In this document: positions 42,416-51,488 of the stretch, one piece after another
Position numbering within the stretch: position 1 is the first letter of the stretch
Layout: every line of letters begins with the position of its first letter
Assembly: GCA_963806955.1 (NCBI GenBank)
Contig: CAWDZG010000002.1
Location: 434,001-498,000 of the forward strand
Length of the DNA: 64,000 nt
Origin: Gaiellasilicea sp963806955
Lineage (GTDB): Bacteria > Actinomycetota > Thermoleophilia > Gaiellales > Gaiellaceae
Direction of reading: 5' to 3'
The notes under the pieces: model-generated
Told to the model about the DNA's origin: nothing
Database searches by the model: none
Seen by the model: only the letters and a program-made list of their open reading frames with translations
Program-made: the position numbers and the translations under genes

Positions 42416-43379
42416 CGCTCCGCCGCGCGGCCGACGCCGTGCTCGAAGCGAGCGTCGTCGGCAGCTTCACGCGGGTCGGTTACGAGGCGCGCAGCCGCCT
42501 CTACGAGTGGACGCCACTCGAGGAGCTGCGGCTCGACGGCAAGACCGCGATCGTCACGGGCGCGACCTCGGGGCTCGGCCGCGTGACGGCGGAGCTGCTC
42601 GCCCGCCAGGGCGCGCGCGTGTGTGTGATCGGGCGCGATCCGGAGAAGACGGAGCGGGCCAAGGCGGAGATCCCGGACGCCGAGGCCGACGTCGTCGACC
42701 TCTCCTCGCTCGCCCAGACGAGCGCCTTCGCCGACCGCTACGCGGCCGCGCACGACCGCCTCGACGTGCTCGTGCTGAACGCCGGCGCCCTCAGCCACGA
42801 GTACCACGTCACCGACGAGGGCTACGAGGCGACGCTCGCGACGCAGGTCCTCTCCCAGTTCCTGCTCGTCCGCAAGCTGCGGCCGCTGCTCGAGGCGGCG
42901 TCCGGACGGGTGATCTCCGTCGCCTCGGGCGGGATGTACCTGCAGCAGCTCGACGTCGACGCGCTCCAGCCGACCGAGGCGCAGTACGACGGCGTCAAGG
43001 CCTACTCGCGGGCGAAGCGCGCCCAGGTGGCGCTCGCGGAGGAGTGGACGCGCGAGCTCGCCGGCACCGGGATCACCGTGAACACGATGCACCCCGGCTG
43101 GTCGGACACGCCCGGCCTGCGCGGAGCGCTGCCGGGGTTCAGCCAGGGCCTCTCGACGTTGCTGCGTTCGCCCGACCAGGGCGCCGACACGATCGTGTGG
43201 CTCGCCGCCTCACCCGAGGTCGAGGGCCAGAGCGGCCTCTTCTTCCTCGATCGCCGCGCGCGTCCGACCCATCGCCTCCGCGCACGCGCCGGCTCGACGA
43301 GGCCCGCGAGCGCGCGCGCCTCTGGCAGCTCTGTCAGACCGCGACGGAGCCGTTCAGCGGGCGCGACAGCGTCAGCTGA
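42412..43379 (+). CDS. Short-chain dehydrogenase/reductase (one frameshift)
   Basis: 322 residues after adding one base near 43281. An N-terminal extension of about 35 residues precedes the Rossmann fold: TAIVTGATSGLGRVTAELLA (NAD(P) motif TGxxxGxG), LNAGAL (NAG), VISVASGG (catalytic Ser), and YSRAKRAQ in place of YxxxK (AYSRAKRAQVAL; Tyr then Lys at +4). The usual C-terminus RLDEARERARLWQLC lies in another frame, showing the indel. Resembles the DHRS-12/retinol-dehydrogenase-like branch. Ends 45 bp inside the convergent methyltransferase gene. Confidence 0.8.
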
Positions 43380-44572
43380 GCGTCGCGCAGCGCGCGCAAC
43401 CGGAAGCCCGCCTCGCAGAACGCGAGATAGAAGTCCCAGGTGCGCTCGAACGTGCGGTCGTAGCCGAGCGCGCGAACCTCGTCGAGCCGCTCGTGCACGT
43501 TCGCGCGCCAGCGCCGGAGCGTCTCGGCGTAGTGCGGGCCGAGCTCGTGCACGTCGAGGATCGTCAGCCGCGAGGACGCTGTCGCGGCCTTCGTGAGCGC
43601 GGTCAGCGACGGGATCAGGCAACCGGGGAAGACGTACTGCTCGATCCAGTCCGGCGACCGGCGGTACCGGTCCCAGCGGTCGTCCGGGATCAGGATCGTC
43701 TGCACGCACGCGATCCCGCCCGGCTCGAGCACGCGGTCGATCGTCGCGAAGTAGGTGCCGAACTGGCGCTCGCCGATCGCCTCCAGCATCTCGATCGACG
43801 CGACCTTCGTGTACCGGCCCACATGCTCGCGGTAGTCCTGCTCGACGATCTCGATCCGGTCGCCGAGGCCGGCGGCGGCGACGCGCTCGCGCGCGAGCCG
43901 CGCCTGGTCGGCGGAGATCGTCAGCCCCGTGACGCGGCAGCCGGTCGTCTGCGCGGCGTGGAGCGCGAAGCCGCCCCAGCCGCACCCGATCTCGAGCACG
44001 TGGTCGTCGGGCCCGAGCTGGAGCCGGTCACAGACGCGCTGCAGCTTCGCCCGCTGCGCGTCGGCGAGCGACTGGTCGGGCGACGCGAAGAGCGCGCACG
44101 AGTAGGTCATCGTCTCGTCGAGCATCAGCGCGAAGAGCTCGTTGCCGAGGTCGTAGTGGTAGGAGATGTTGCGGCGCGCCCGCAGCAACCCGTTGCGACG
44201 GTTCGGCCGCGGCCGCGCCGCGAGCAGCCGCCTGAGGACGCCGTTGCGGGCGACCGCCGACTCGGCGTTGCGGAGCAGCAGCTCGAAGAGGCCGACGAGG
44301 TCGTCGGTGTCCCACTCCCCGGCCGTGTACGACTCGCCGAAGCCGACCTTGCCGCGCGTCGCGAGCCGGCGAAAGAGCCCGCGGTCGTGGATCTCGAGCG
44401 CGACGGGCGGGCCGCTGCCGAAGCGCCGCTGCGTGCCGTCGGGCAGCGTCACGGCGAGCGCGCCTCCCTCGAGCTGCGCCAGCTCGCGCTCGAGCACGGC
44501 GACGGCGATGCGGTCGACGAGCGGCACCCGTGCCCTGGGCGCACTTCGCAACGTCCGGTCGGCGGTGCTCAC
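43334..44572 (-). CDS. Cyclopropane-fatty-acid synthase-type methyltransferase
   Basis: 412 residues from GTG 44572. An N-terminal domain (FGSGPPVALEIHDRGLFRRLATRGKVGFGESYTAGEW) is followed by the SAM fold: ISYHYDLGNELFALMLDETMTYSCALF, VLEIGCGWGGFALHAA (motif I), VASIEMLEAIGERQFGTYF (EMxEHVG-type), GCLIPSLTALTKA. It transfers a methyl or methylene group to unsaturated acyl chains of membrane phospholipids. The start overlaps the DUF1365 gene (GTGA); with the flavin oxidoreductase the three form a compact operon. Confidence 0.92.
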   Translation of the reverse strand: MSTADRTLRSAPRARVPLVDRIAVAVLERELAQLEGGALAVTLPDGTQRRFGSGPPVALEIHDRGLFRRLATRGKVGFGESYTAGEWDTDDLVGLFELLLRNAESAVARNGVLRRLLAARPRPNRRNGLLRARRNISYHYDLGNELFALMLDETMTYSCALFASPDQSLADAQRAKLQRVCDRLQLGPDDHVLEIGCGWGGFALHAAQTTGCRVTGLTISADQARLARERVAAAGLGDRIEIVEQDYREHVGRYTKVASIEMLEAIGERQFGTYFATIDRVLEPGGIACVQTILIPDDRWDRYRRSPDWIEQYVFPGCLIPSLTALTKAATASSRLTILDVHELGPHYAETLRRWRANVHERLDEVRALGYDRTFERTWDFYLAFCEAGFRLRALRDAQLTLSRPLNGSVAV

Positions 44573-45303
44573 GTGCGCACCGAGCCCTTGCCGGGAACGA
44601 AGGGCGGCTTCCGGTGGAAGGGGACGCGCTTCAGCCACAGCCGGAGCGCCTGGCGGTGGATCAGCGCCGTCACCTGCAGCGGCATCAGCGGATAGCGCGC
44701 CAGCGAGCGCGCGACCGACGCGTTCGTCAGCTCGCGCCGGTGCCCGTGCAGGACTGCGGTCAGCGGCCGGGCGCCGTCCTCGCGGACGTGGACGCGCGCC
44801 CAGACGGTGCCGCCCGGCTGCGAGAACGTCCAGTCGTAGGACTGGTCGAGGCCGAAGAAGGGCGAGACGTGCAGCCGCTTGTCGTGCTCGTACTGCGGGC
44901 CGGGGCCGCGCAGCACCTCGGGCAGCCGCTCGCCGAAGGTGTTGCCGAGCTCGGCGACCATGCACGCGAGCGAGCCGTCCGCGCGGTAGCACCAGTAGAA
45001 GGAGACCGGGTTGAAGACGTAGCCGAGCACGCGCGGCTGGGTCAGGACGACGACGCGCTCGACCTCCTCGTCGCCGACGAGCTCGAGCACCGCGTCCTTC
45101 GCCGACGGGCCGCCGTCGAAGTGGTCGCGGTCGCGGAAGGAGACGACGTTGCGGCGGTTGTGCGAGAAGAGGGCGAGCCGGCGGTCGACCTCCTCCAGCT
45201 CGTCGAGGTCGAGCAGCCAGTACGAGACCGGGTAGGTGAAGACGTTGCGCACCGGGGTGCGCCGGGCGTGCATCAGCGTCCCCTCGTAGAGCGCCGACCT
45301 CAC
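44569..45303 (-). CDS. DUF1365 protein
   Basis: 244 residues from GTG 45303. Family features: SALYEGTLMHARRTPVRNVFTYPVSYWLLDLDEL, RVLGYVFNPVSFYWCYRADG, and VSPFFGLDQSYDWTFSQPG. DUF1365 genes are almost always found between a flavin amine-oxidase-like gene and a CFA-type synthase, and have been linked to fatty-acid modification such as furan fatty acids. Overlaps both neighbours by four bases (GTGA). Confidence 0.9.
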   Translation of the reverse strand: MRSALYEGTLMHARRTPVRNVFTYPVSYWLLDLDELEEVDRRLALFSHNRRNVVSFRDRDHFDGGPSAKDAVLELVGDEEVERVVVLTQPRVLGYVFNPVSFYWCYRADGSLACMVAELGNTFGERLPEVLRGPGPQYEHDKRLHVSPFFGLDQSYDWTFSQPGGTVWARVHVREDGARPLTAVLHGHRRELTNASVARSLARYPLMPLQVTALIHRQALRLWLKRVPFHRKPPFVPGKGSVRT

Positions 45304-46505
45304 CAGGCCACTCCGATCGACGCGGCCGCCCGCACGCCGGAGGCGAGCCCGTCCTCGTGGAAGCCGTTGCCGTGGTGGGCCCCGGCGAACCACGTGCGCC
45401 GGGCGCCGGCGAGCGACGGCAGCTCCCGCTGCGCCGCCAGGCTCTCGACCGTGAAGAGCGGGTGCTCGAAGCTGGCCCGGTCGACGACGTGCTCCTCGGG
45501 GACGTCGCCGTTCAGCGTCACGCACCAGTCGGTGTCGCCGCCCAGCGCCTGCAGCCGGTTCAGGTAGTAGGTCAGCGTCGGCCTGCCGTCGTCGCCGAGG
45601 CGGTAGTTCCACGACGCGCGCGCGGAGCGGGCACGGGGCAGCTGCGCCGAGTCGGTGTGCAGGATCGCCTCGTTCCGCGTGTACTCGAAGGCGCCCAGCA
45701 CACGCTGCTCCTCCCTGCTCGGGTCCTCGAGCAGCCGCAGCGCCTGGTCGGCGTGCGTCGCGACGACGACGCCGTCGTACGCGTGCACCGAGCCGTCCTC
45801 CGCCCGCAGCTCGACCCCGCCGTCCGTGCGCCGCAGCGAGCGGACGCCCTCGCCGAGCCGGAGCCGCGGCCCGAGCCGCTCGGCGAGCGCACGCACGTAG
45901 GTGTCACTGCCGCCGGTCACGTACCGCCAGCGGAAGCGGCCGACGCCGAGCATGCCGTGGTTGTCGAAGAAGCGGATCGCCGACGCGGCCGGATACTCGA
46001 GCGCGCGGCCGGGCGCCGTCGACCAGAGCGCGGCCGTGAGCGGGATGAGGAAGTGGCGCCGGAACCGCTGCGAGAAGCGCCGCTCGTCGAGGTAGCGGCC
46101 GAGCGACCAGGCGTCGTCGAGGTCGGCGAGCGAGCGCTTCGCGGTCAGCAGCCAGCGACCGACCTCGCCGAGCAGCGCGTGGAAGCGCGGGTCGGCGGCC
46201 CGCCGCGCCTGGGCGAACGGCCGCCGGCCCGAGTACTCGAGCCCGCACGGGCAGCTGACCGAGAAGGACATCTCCGACGGCTGCGTCGCCACGCCGAGCT
46301 CGGCGAAGAGGCGCGTCAGCAGCGGGTAGTTGCGGACGTTGTGGACGAGGAAGCCGGTGTCGAGCGCGAGGCCGCCGTGCCGGATCGTCCGCGTGTGGCC
46401 GCCCGCGCGCGCGTCGCGCTCGAAGACGTCGACGTCGTGGGCGCGCGAGAGGACATGCGCCGCGCCGAGACCGGAGATCCCGCTGCCGACGACGGCGATC
46501 TTCAC
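45300..46505 (-). CDS. NAD(P)/FAD-dependent oxidoreductase of the CFA operon
   Basis: 401 residues. FAD Rossmann motif IAVVGSGISGLGAAHVLS, DVFERDARAGGHTRTI (GGH motif), LDTGFLVHN, DGVVVATHADQALRLL and FAGAHHGNGFHEDGLASGVRAA near the C-terminus. Belongs to the flavin amine-oxidase/phytoene-desaturase-like group associated with cyclopropane or furan fatty acid genes. First gene of the operon and divergent from the desaturase 95 bp away. Confidence 0.9.
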   Translation of the reverse strand: MKIAVVGSGISGLGAAHVLSRAHDVDVFERDARAGGHTRTIRHGGLALDTGFLVHNVRNYPLLTRLFAELGVATQPSEMSFSVSCPCGLEYSGRRPFAQARRAADPRFHALLGEVGRWLLTAKRSLADLDDAWSLGRYLDERRFSQRFRRHFLIPLTAALWSTAPGRALEYPAASAIRFFDNHGMLGVGRFRWRYVTGGSDTYVRALAERLGPRLRLGEGVRSLRRTDGGVELRAEDGSVHAYDGVVVATHADQALRLLEDPSREEQRVLGAFEYTRNEAILHTDSAQLPRARSARASWNYRLGDDGRPTLTYYLNRLQALGGDTDWCVTLNGDVPEEHVVDRASFEHPLFTVESLAAQRELPSLAGARRTWFAGAHHGNGFHEDGLASGVRAAASIGVAW

Positions 46506-46600
46506 GACCCGGCGTCCCCGAACGGGGTACGGTTCGCATCCTCGCTACCCTGCATGCCAACCTTGGAAGAACATTGGACAAAACTGTAGCGGTCGGGACC

Positions 46601-47506
46601 GTGAGGCCCGGGACGAGCGCGATCAGCAAGGTCGTGACGCTCGTCGCGGTCGTCGTCCCGCCACTCGGCCTGCTCTCGGCGATGGGCGTGCTCTGGGGGG
46701 TCGCGTTCCACCCCGTCGACCTGGTGTTGCTCGTCTCGCTCTACGTGATCTGCGCCTTCGGGACCACGATCGGCTTCCACCGCTACTTCACCCACCGCGG
46801 CTTCTCCGCGCACCCGGCCGTCAAGGCGACACTGGCGATCCTCGGGTGCATGACGATGCAGGGGCCGGTGACGCAATGGGTAACCGATCACCGCAAGCAC
46901 CACGCGCTCTCCGACCAGCCGGGTGACCCCCACTCCCCGCACGGGCATGGGGACGGGCTCGGCGGCGCGCTGCGCGGCTTCGTGCACGCGCACGTCGGCT
47001 GGCTCTTCGCGAACCTCGGCATGGAGCAGGGCCGAGACTACGGCAGGGACCTGTACGAGGACACGCTTGTCCGCTGGATCGACCGGCTCTACCTGCTCTG
47101 GGTCGTGCTCACGCTCGGCATCCCGTTCGCCGTCGGCTACCTCGTCGGCGGCACCTGGGAGCGCGGGGTCGAGGCGATGGTCTGGGGCGGCTTGCTCCGG
47201 ATCTTCCTCTACCAGCACGCCACCTTCTCCGTGAACTCGATCTGCCACATGTTCGGCCGGCAGGACTTCCGGACCCGGGACGAGGCCCGGAACAACTGGC
47301 TCGTCGCGCTGCTCGTCTTCGGCGAGGGCTGGCACAACAACCATCACGCCTTCCCCGCGTCGGCGCGACACGGCCTGCTCCGCCGCCAGCTCGACGTCTC
47401 GTGGTGGGTGATCCGCGGGCTCGAGAAGCTCGGGCTCGTCTGGGACGTGCGCACGCCGGACGGGTCGCAGCTCGAGCGGCGCCGTCACGTCGCAGTGGAG
47501 ACCTGA
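46601..47506 (+). CDS. Acyl-CoA/acyl-lipid desaturase (delta-9 type)
   Basis: Integral membrane di-iron desaturase of about 301 residues with the three His boxes HRYFTH, HRKHH and HNNHH, and about four helices. It introduces a double bond into fatty acyl chains, the substrate for the CFA-type enzyme encoded divergently. Start uncertain: GTG 46601 fits the family length; an in-frame TTG at 46574 would add nine residues. Confidence 0.9.
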   Translation: MRPGTSAISKVVTLVAVVVPPLGLLSAMGVLWGVAFHPVDLVLLVSLYVICAFGTTIGFHRYFTHRGFSAHPAVKATLAILGCMTMQGPVTQWVTDHRKHHALSDQPGDPHSPHGHGDGLGGALRGFVHAHVGWLFANLGMEQGRDYGRDLYEDTLVRWIDRLYLLWVVLTLGIPFAVGYLVGGTWERGVEAMVWGGLLRIFLYQHATFSVNSICHMFGRQDFRTRDEARNNWLVALLVFGEGWHNNHHAFPASARHGLLRRQLDVSWWVIRGLEKLGLVWDVRTPDGSQLERRRHVAVET

Positions 47507-47547
47507 GCCCTAGCTCGCCCCGCGGGTCTCGCAGAGGGCCGCGTGGT

Positions 47548-48375
47548 TCACGCCGGGGAGCGCCGTCGCAGGGACATCCCGGCGAGCAGCCCGCCGAGCA
47601 GCGCGACGAGCACGACGACGCCGGCCACGTAGAGCCAGGTTGCGGCGCCGCCGTGCAGGTCGTCGCGCGCGCGCACGAGCGCGGCGAGCAACAGCACCCA
47701 ACCGGTGAGCGAGCTCAGCGCCGGGATCCGCAGCGCCATCCAGCGCCGGTCGAGCGCCGCAGCGGCCCACCCGACGTTGAGTGCCGTGAAGCTCGCGACG
47801 ACACGGGCGGTCAGCGGCGACACGTCCCACGGCCAGTGGTCGATCGCCAGCTGCGGCCGGAGGAAGATCGCGATCCCGATCACGAAGAGCGAGCCGCCGA
47901 CGAGCCCGAGGACCGCCCGCACCCACTTCGGCACCTCGACATCGCCCGGCTCGACGGGGCCAGGGCGCCAGCCGCCGTTGTGCAACCACAGCGCCGGCAC
48001 GAGCACGGGCGCGACCGCGTAGATCGCCAGCCACGCCCAGAAGGTCGGATGATCGTGGTTGAAGCGGTCCCAGTGGATGAGCGTCGCCGCCGCCATCAGC
48101 GTCGCGAACACGGTGATGCCGACGAAGCCGAAGGACACCTCCAGCCAGCGCGGCCCACGAGCGACGTAGCCGAAGAAGACGACCCCGGAGGCGTAGCCCG
48201 CACCCATCAGCAGCGGCGTCAGGTCGGGCTTGATCGTCCAGGCGAAGTAGCGCTCGGTCTCGCCCGGCCAGCCGGTGAGGCTCGCCGCCGCGAGCACGAG
48301 AAGCACGAACAGGCCAGCGCCGAACGCCCGTGTGAGCGGCCTGACCCGCACCCGCGCATGAGCGACCTGCTCCAC
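47548..48375 (-). CDS. Multi-pass membrane protein, unknown
   Basis: About 275 residues with roughly eight helices (FGAGLFVLLVLAAASL, LLMGAGYASGVVFFGYVAR, FVGITVFATLMAAATLIHW, FWAWLAIYAVAPVLVPAL, AVLGLVGGSLFVIGIAIFL, ARVVASFTALNVGWAAAAL, LTGWVLLLAALVRAR, WLYVAGVVVLVALLGGLLAG). Conserved-looking loops include RFNHDHPTFWAW and RPQLAIDHWPWDVSPLTARV. GTG 48375 preferred over TTG 48411 for its upstream GAGAGG. No family name recognised. It sits between desaturase and phytoene synthase genes. Confidence 0.65.
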   Translation of the reverse strand: MEQVAHARVRVRPLTRAFGAGLFVLLVLAAASLTGWPGETERYFAWTIKPDLTPLLMGAGYASGVVFFGYVARGPRWLEVSFGFVGITVFATLMAAATLIHWDRFNHDHPTFWAWLAIYAVAPVLVPALWLHNGGWRPGPVEPGDVEVPKWVRAVLGLVGGSLFVIGIAIFLRPQLAIDHWPWDVSPLTARVVASFTALNVGWAAAALDRRWMALRIPALSSLTGWVLLLAALVRARDDLHGGAATWLYVAGVVVLVALLGGLLAGMSLRRRSPA

Positions 48376-48428
48376 GACGGGCACCCTCTCACCGCGGGGG
48401 CTTCGGGACAAGCGCGTAGGATCGGGCC

Positions 48429-49262
48429 GTGTCCACGTCGGCCGCCTACGCGACTTGCAGGCGGATGCTCCGTCGCCACGACCCGTCCTACTGGCTGGCC
48501 GTGACGCGCCTGCCGAAGGAGCGTCGCGCCGCGGTGCACGCCCTCTACGGCTTCGTTCGCGGTGCGGACGAGCTCGTCGACGCCCGGCCCGACCTCGAGC
48601 CCGACGGGCGCCGCGCCGCGCTCGACGACTGGCAGCGCGAGCTCGAGCAGGGGCGCGCGACGGGCCGCTCCGACCACCCCGTGATCGCAGCGCTCGTCCA
48701 CGCCGCGGCCGCCCACAACCTCCCGCTCGAGGAGCTCGGCTCGTACATGGACTCGATGCGCATGGACTGCGGCCGCCTCCGGATCGCTTCCCGGGCGGAG
48801 CTCGACCGCTACATGGAGGGAAGCGGCGGCTCCGTCGGGCGAATCATGGCCACGATCCTCGGCGCTCCCGCCGAGGCCGAGCGGCTGGCCCGGCTGGGCG
48901 TCGCGTTCCAGCTGACCAACTTCCTCCGCGACGTGCGCGAGGACTACGCGCTCGACCGGATCTACCTCCCGGCCGACGAGCGCGAGCAGGCGGGCGTCAC
49001 CGACGACGACCTCGCTGCGACGAGCGCGACGCCCGCGCTGCGGGGCCTGGTCGCCGCCGAGGTGCGGCGTGCGCGGGGCCTCTTCGCCGAGACGGCGCCG
49101 GCGCTCGTCGCCGCGATCCCGTCCGCCGAACGCGGGGTCCGGCTGGCGCGCTCGGTCTACGTCGCCGTCCTCGATCGGATCGAGCGGAACGGCTTCGACG
49201 TCCTCGGCCGGGCCACTCGCCCGCGCGCGCGTGACCTCGCCCGGGTGGTGGTGCGCGCTTGA
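48429..49262 (+). CDS. Phytoene/squalene synthase family protein
   Basis: 277 residues from GTG 48429. First Asp-rich region VRGADELVDARPD, second RDVREDYALDRIYLP, and FQLTNFLRDV are the trans-isoprenyl diphosphate synthase signatures, with YMDSMRMD between. It condenses two prenyl diphosphates, giving phytoene or presqualene-type products. No other carotenoid or hopanoid genes are nearby apart from the overlapping FAD reductase (GTGA-type overlap at 49259), which may act on the product or on related isoprenoids. Confidence 0.88.
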   Translation: MSTSAAYATCRRMLRRHDPSYWLAVTRLPKERRAAVHALYGFVRGADELVDARPDLEPDGRRAALDDWQRELEQGRATGRSDHPVIAALVHAAAAHNLPLEELGSYMDSMRMDCGRLRIASRAELDRYMEGSGGSVGRIMATILGAPAEAERLARLGVAFQLTNFLRDVREDYALDRIYLPADEREQAGVTDDDLAATSATPALRGLVAAEVRRARGLFAETAPALVAAIPSAERGVRLARSVYVAVLDRIERNGFDVLGRATRPRARDLARVVVRA

Positions 49263-50376
49263 GCCGGCGGCCCGACCGGCCGCTCACCGACGAGCGGCCC
49301 GACGTGGTCGTCTGTGGCGCCAGCTTTGCCGGGCTCGCGGTCGCGCGCGAGCTCGCCGGGACCGGTGCGGACGTGCTCGTCCTCGATCGCGACGAGATCG
49401 GCGCCCACCCCACCTCGGCGTGCGCGGCCCCGCTCCCGTGGCTCGAGGCGCTGGGCCTCGAGGCCTCGATTCGGGAGGAGCTGCCCGACATGACCTTCAC
49501 CACCCCGCACGGCTCGGTGCGGGTGCGGCTGCCGTGGAGCTGGGCCGCGTTCGACTACGAGGAGCTGTGCCGGCTGCTCTGGGAGCAGTGCGACGCCCGC
49601 TTCGAGCGTGCACTCGTGAAGGGGCGGATCGACGGCGGCGTGCGCACCGATCGCGGCGACGTCATTGCGCCGCTCGTCGTCGACGCGCTCGGCTGGCGCC
49701 GCGTCCTCAGCGCCGACCCCTTCGACGGCAAGGGCGGGCCGCTCTCGCGCGGGCTCGAGGTGCATCCTCACGACGGCGGCGACGGCGCACTCGACGTGCT
49801 GATCGACCGCTCGCTGGTCCGCCGCGGCTACTGCTGGCGCGTGCCGGCCAACGGCGAGGCGCGCATCGGCGCCGGCGCCTACGATCCGCGCGTCTCGGTC
49901 AAGCAGCCGACGGCCGCCACGGCGGCGCGGTTCGGCGTCGAGCCCGTCCGGCACCAGGGCAACCTGATCCCGCACCGGCTCCGGCCGGCGGTGGAGAACG
50001 GCTGCTTCTTCGTCGGCGACTCGGCCGGCCATTGCTTCGCCCTCTCCGCCGAGGGGATCCGCGGCGCCTTCTACTTCGGCGTCGCCTGCGGCCGCGAGGT
50101 TCGGCGCGTGCTCGAGGGCGACGCGACCCGCGAGGAGGCGCTCGCCGCCTATGCCGCGCTTCAGCGCCCGGCACCGGCGCGGCTTCCGGGATCATGCTCG
50201 CCCTACAACGGCTGATCCCCGCGTTGCCGCCGCGCCTCCTCACCGGCGTGATCCGCCTACTCGGCCGCAAGCGGCTCGTCGACCCGATCTTCGACTGGTA
50301 TCTCGGCCTGCTCCCGGTCGAGCCGGCGCGGCGAACGGCGCCGGCTGCGGGCCGCCGCCGGACAGCGATCGTGTAG
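49259..50376 (+). CDS. FAD-dependent oxidoreductase, geranylgeranyl-reductase-like (two frameshifts)
   Basis: 371 residues after removing two extra bases (near 50160 and 50188). FAD motif PDVVVCGASFAGLAVARELA and VLVLDRDEIG, then GYCWRVPANGEARIGAGAYD and FFVGDSAGHCFALSAEGIRGAFYFG. The repaired C-terminus reads AYAAFSARHRRGFRIMLAL ... LLGRKRLVDPIFDWYLGLL. The same reductase superfamily as the broken gene at 24689-25858. Translationally coupled to the prenyl synthase, so likely a reductase of its isoprenoid product. Confidence 0.8.
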
Positions 50377-50377
50377 C

Positions 50378-51142
50378 TCAGACGAGTGCCGCGGCGTTCT
50401 TCGCGAGCAGGAAGAGCGCGACGACGACCACCAGCCCGGCGAAGAGCTGGGTCAGCCGGGCGTTCGAGATCCGGCCACCGAGCCGGGTGCCGGCGAGCGC
50501 CCCCGCGACGGCCGCGGCGGTGAACGGGAGCGCCAGCGACCAGTCGATCCCGCCGGTGGCGAGGTGGGCGGCGAGCGCCGACGCGCTCGTCAGCGCGATC
50601 ACGAGCAGCGACGTGCCGACGGCGACCGGGAGCGGCAGCCCGAGCAGCAGCACGAGCGCGGGCACGATCACGAAGCCGCCACCGACACCGAAGAACCCGG
50701 TCAGGAGGCCGACGCCGATCCCGGCAGGAACGACGCGGAGCCAGAAGCCGCGGCCGCTCGCCGCGAGCTCGTCCCCGTTGTCGCCCCGCCGCCGGAGCAT
50801 CGCGTACGCGGCCGCGAGCATCACGAGCGCGAACGCGAAGAGGATCGCCTCAGGGCTGACGATCCGGTTCAAGGCCGTGCCGGCGACCGAGCCGGCGATC
50901 CCACCTGCGCCGAAACCGGCCGCGACGCGCCAGCGCACGCGGCCCAGCCGCGCCTGGTCGAGCCCGCCGAGCAGCGCCGTCGTGCCGACGATCAACAGCG
51001 ACTCGGTCGTCGCCTGCCGCACCTCCTCGCCGAGCACGTAGACGAGCACCGGCACGGCGAGGATCGAGCCGCCGCCGCCTACCAGGCCGAGCGAGAGGCC
51101 GATCGCGAGGCCGAAGGGGAGCGCCAGCAGCGCCCCGCTCAT
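50378..51142 (-). CDS. TauE/SafE-family anion exporter
   Basis: 254 residues, eight helices in two homologous halves with the repeated glycine loop GLVGGGGSILAVPVLVY and GFFGVGGGFVIVPALVLLLG. The family moves sulfite, thiosulfate or sulfonates across the membrane. It is followed upstream on the same strand by a rhodanese and an MBL-rhodanese fusion with 1-3 bp gaps, so the three form a sulfur-handling operon. Confidence 0.88.
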   Translation of the reverse strand: MSGALLALPFGLAIGLSLGLVGGGGSILAVPVLVYVLGEEVRQATTESLLIVGTTALLGGLDQARLGRVRWRVAAGFGAGGIAGSVAGTALNRIVSPEAILFAFALVMLAAAYAMLRRRGDNGDELAASGRGFWLRVVPAGIGVGLLTGFFGVGGGFVIVPALVLLLGLPLPVAVGTSLLVIALTSASALAAHLATGGIDWSLALPFTAAAVAGALAGTRLGGRISNARLTQLFAGLVVVVALFLLAKNAAALV

Positions 51143-51145
51143 CGG

Positions 51146-51487
51146 CTAGGCAACGCGGCCGTTCGCGGGGTCGAGCGGCAGCCCGGCCCGCTGCCAGGCG
51201 TTCATGCCGCCGTCGAGGTTCTCGGCCTCGACGCCGGCGCCCCGGAGCGCCTTCACCGCGGTGCTGCTGCGTCCGCCGCTGCGGCAGACGGCCACGATCC
51301 GCCGGTCCCGCGGCAGCTCCGCGAGCCGCTGGGACAGCTGGCCGAGCGGGATGTGGACGGCGTCGGGCGCGTGGCCGGCATCCCATTCCTTCTGCTCGCG
51401 CACGTCGACGATCACCGCCTCGCCGCGCCCGGCCAACCCGGCGGCGGACGCAGCGTCGAGGCCTTTGGCTCTGGAGAAGAAGCCCAT
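51146..51487 (-). CDS. Single-domain rhodanese
   Basis: 113 residues: VIVDVREQKEWDAGHAPDAVHIPLGQL and the active-site loop VCRSGGRSSTAV, with Cys as persulfide carrier, then GMNAWQRAGLPL. Sulfurtransferase in the cytoplasm. Middle gene of the TauE-rhodanese-MBL operon. Confidence 0.92.
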   Translation of the reverse strand: MGFFSRAKGLDAASAAGLAGRGEAVIVDVREQKEWDAGHAPDAVHIPLGQLSQRLAELPRDRRIVAVCRSGGRSSTAVKALRGAGVEAENLDGGMNAWQRAGLPLDPANGRVA

Positions 51488-51488
51488 C

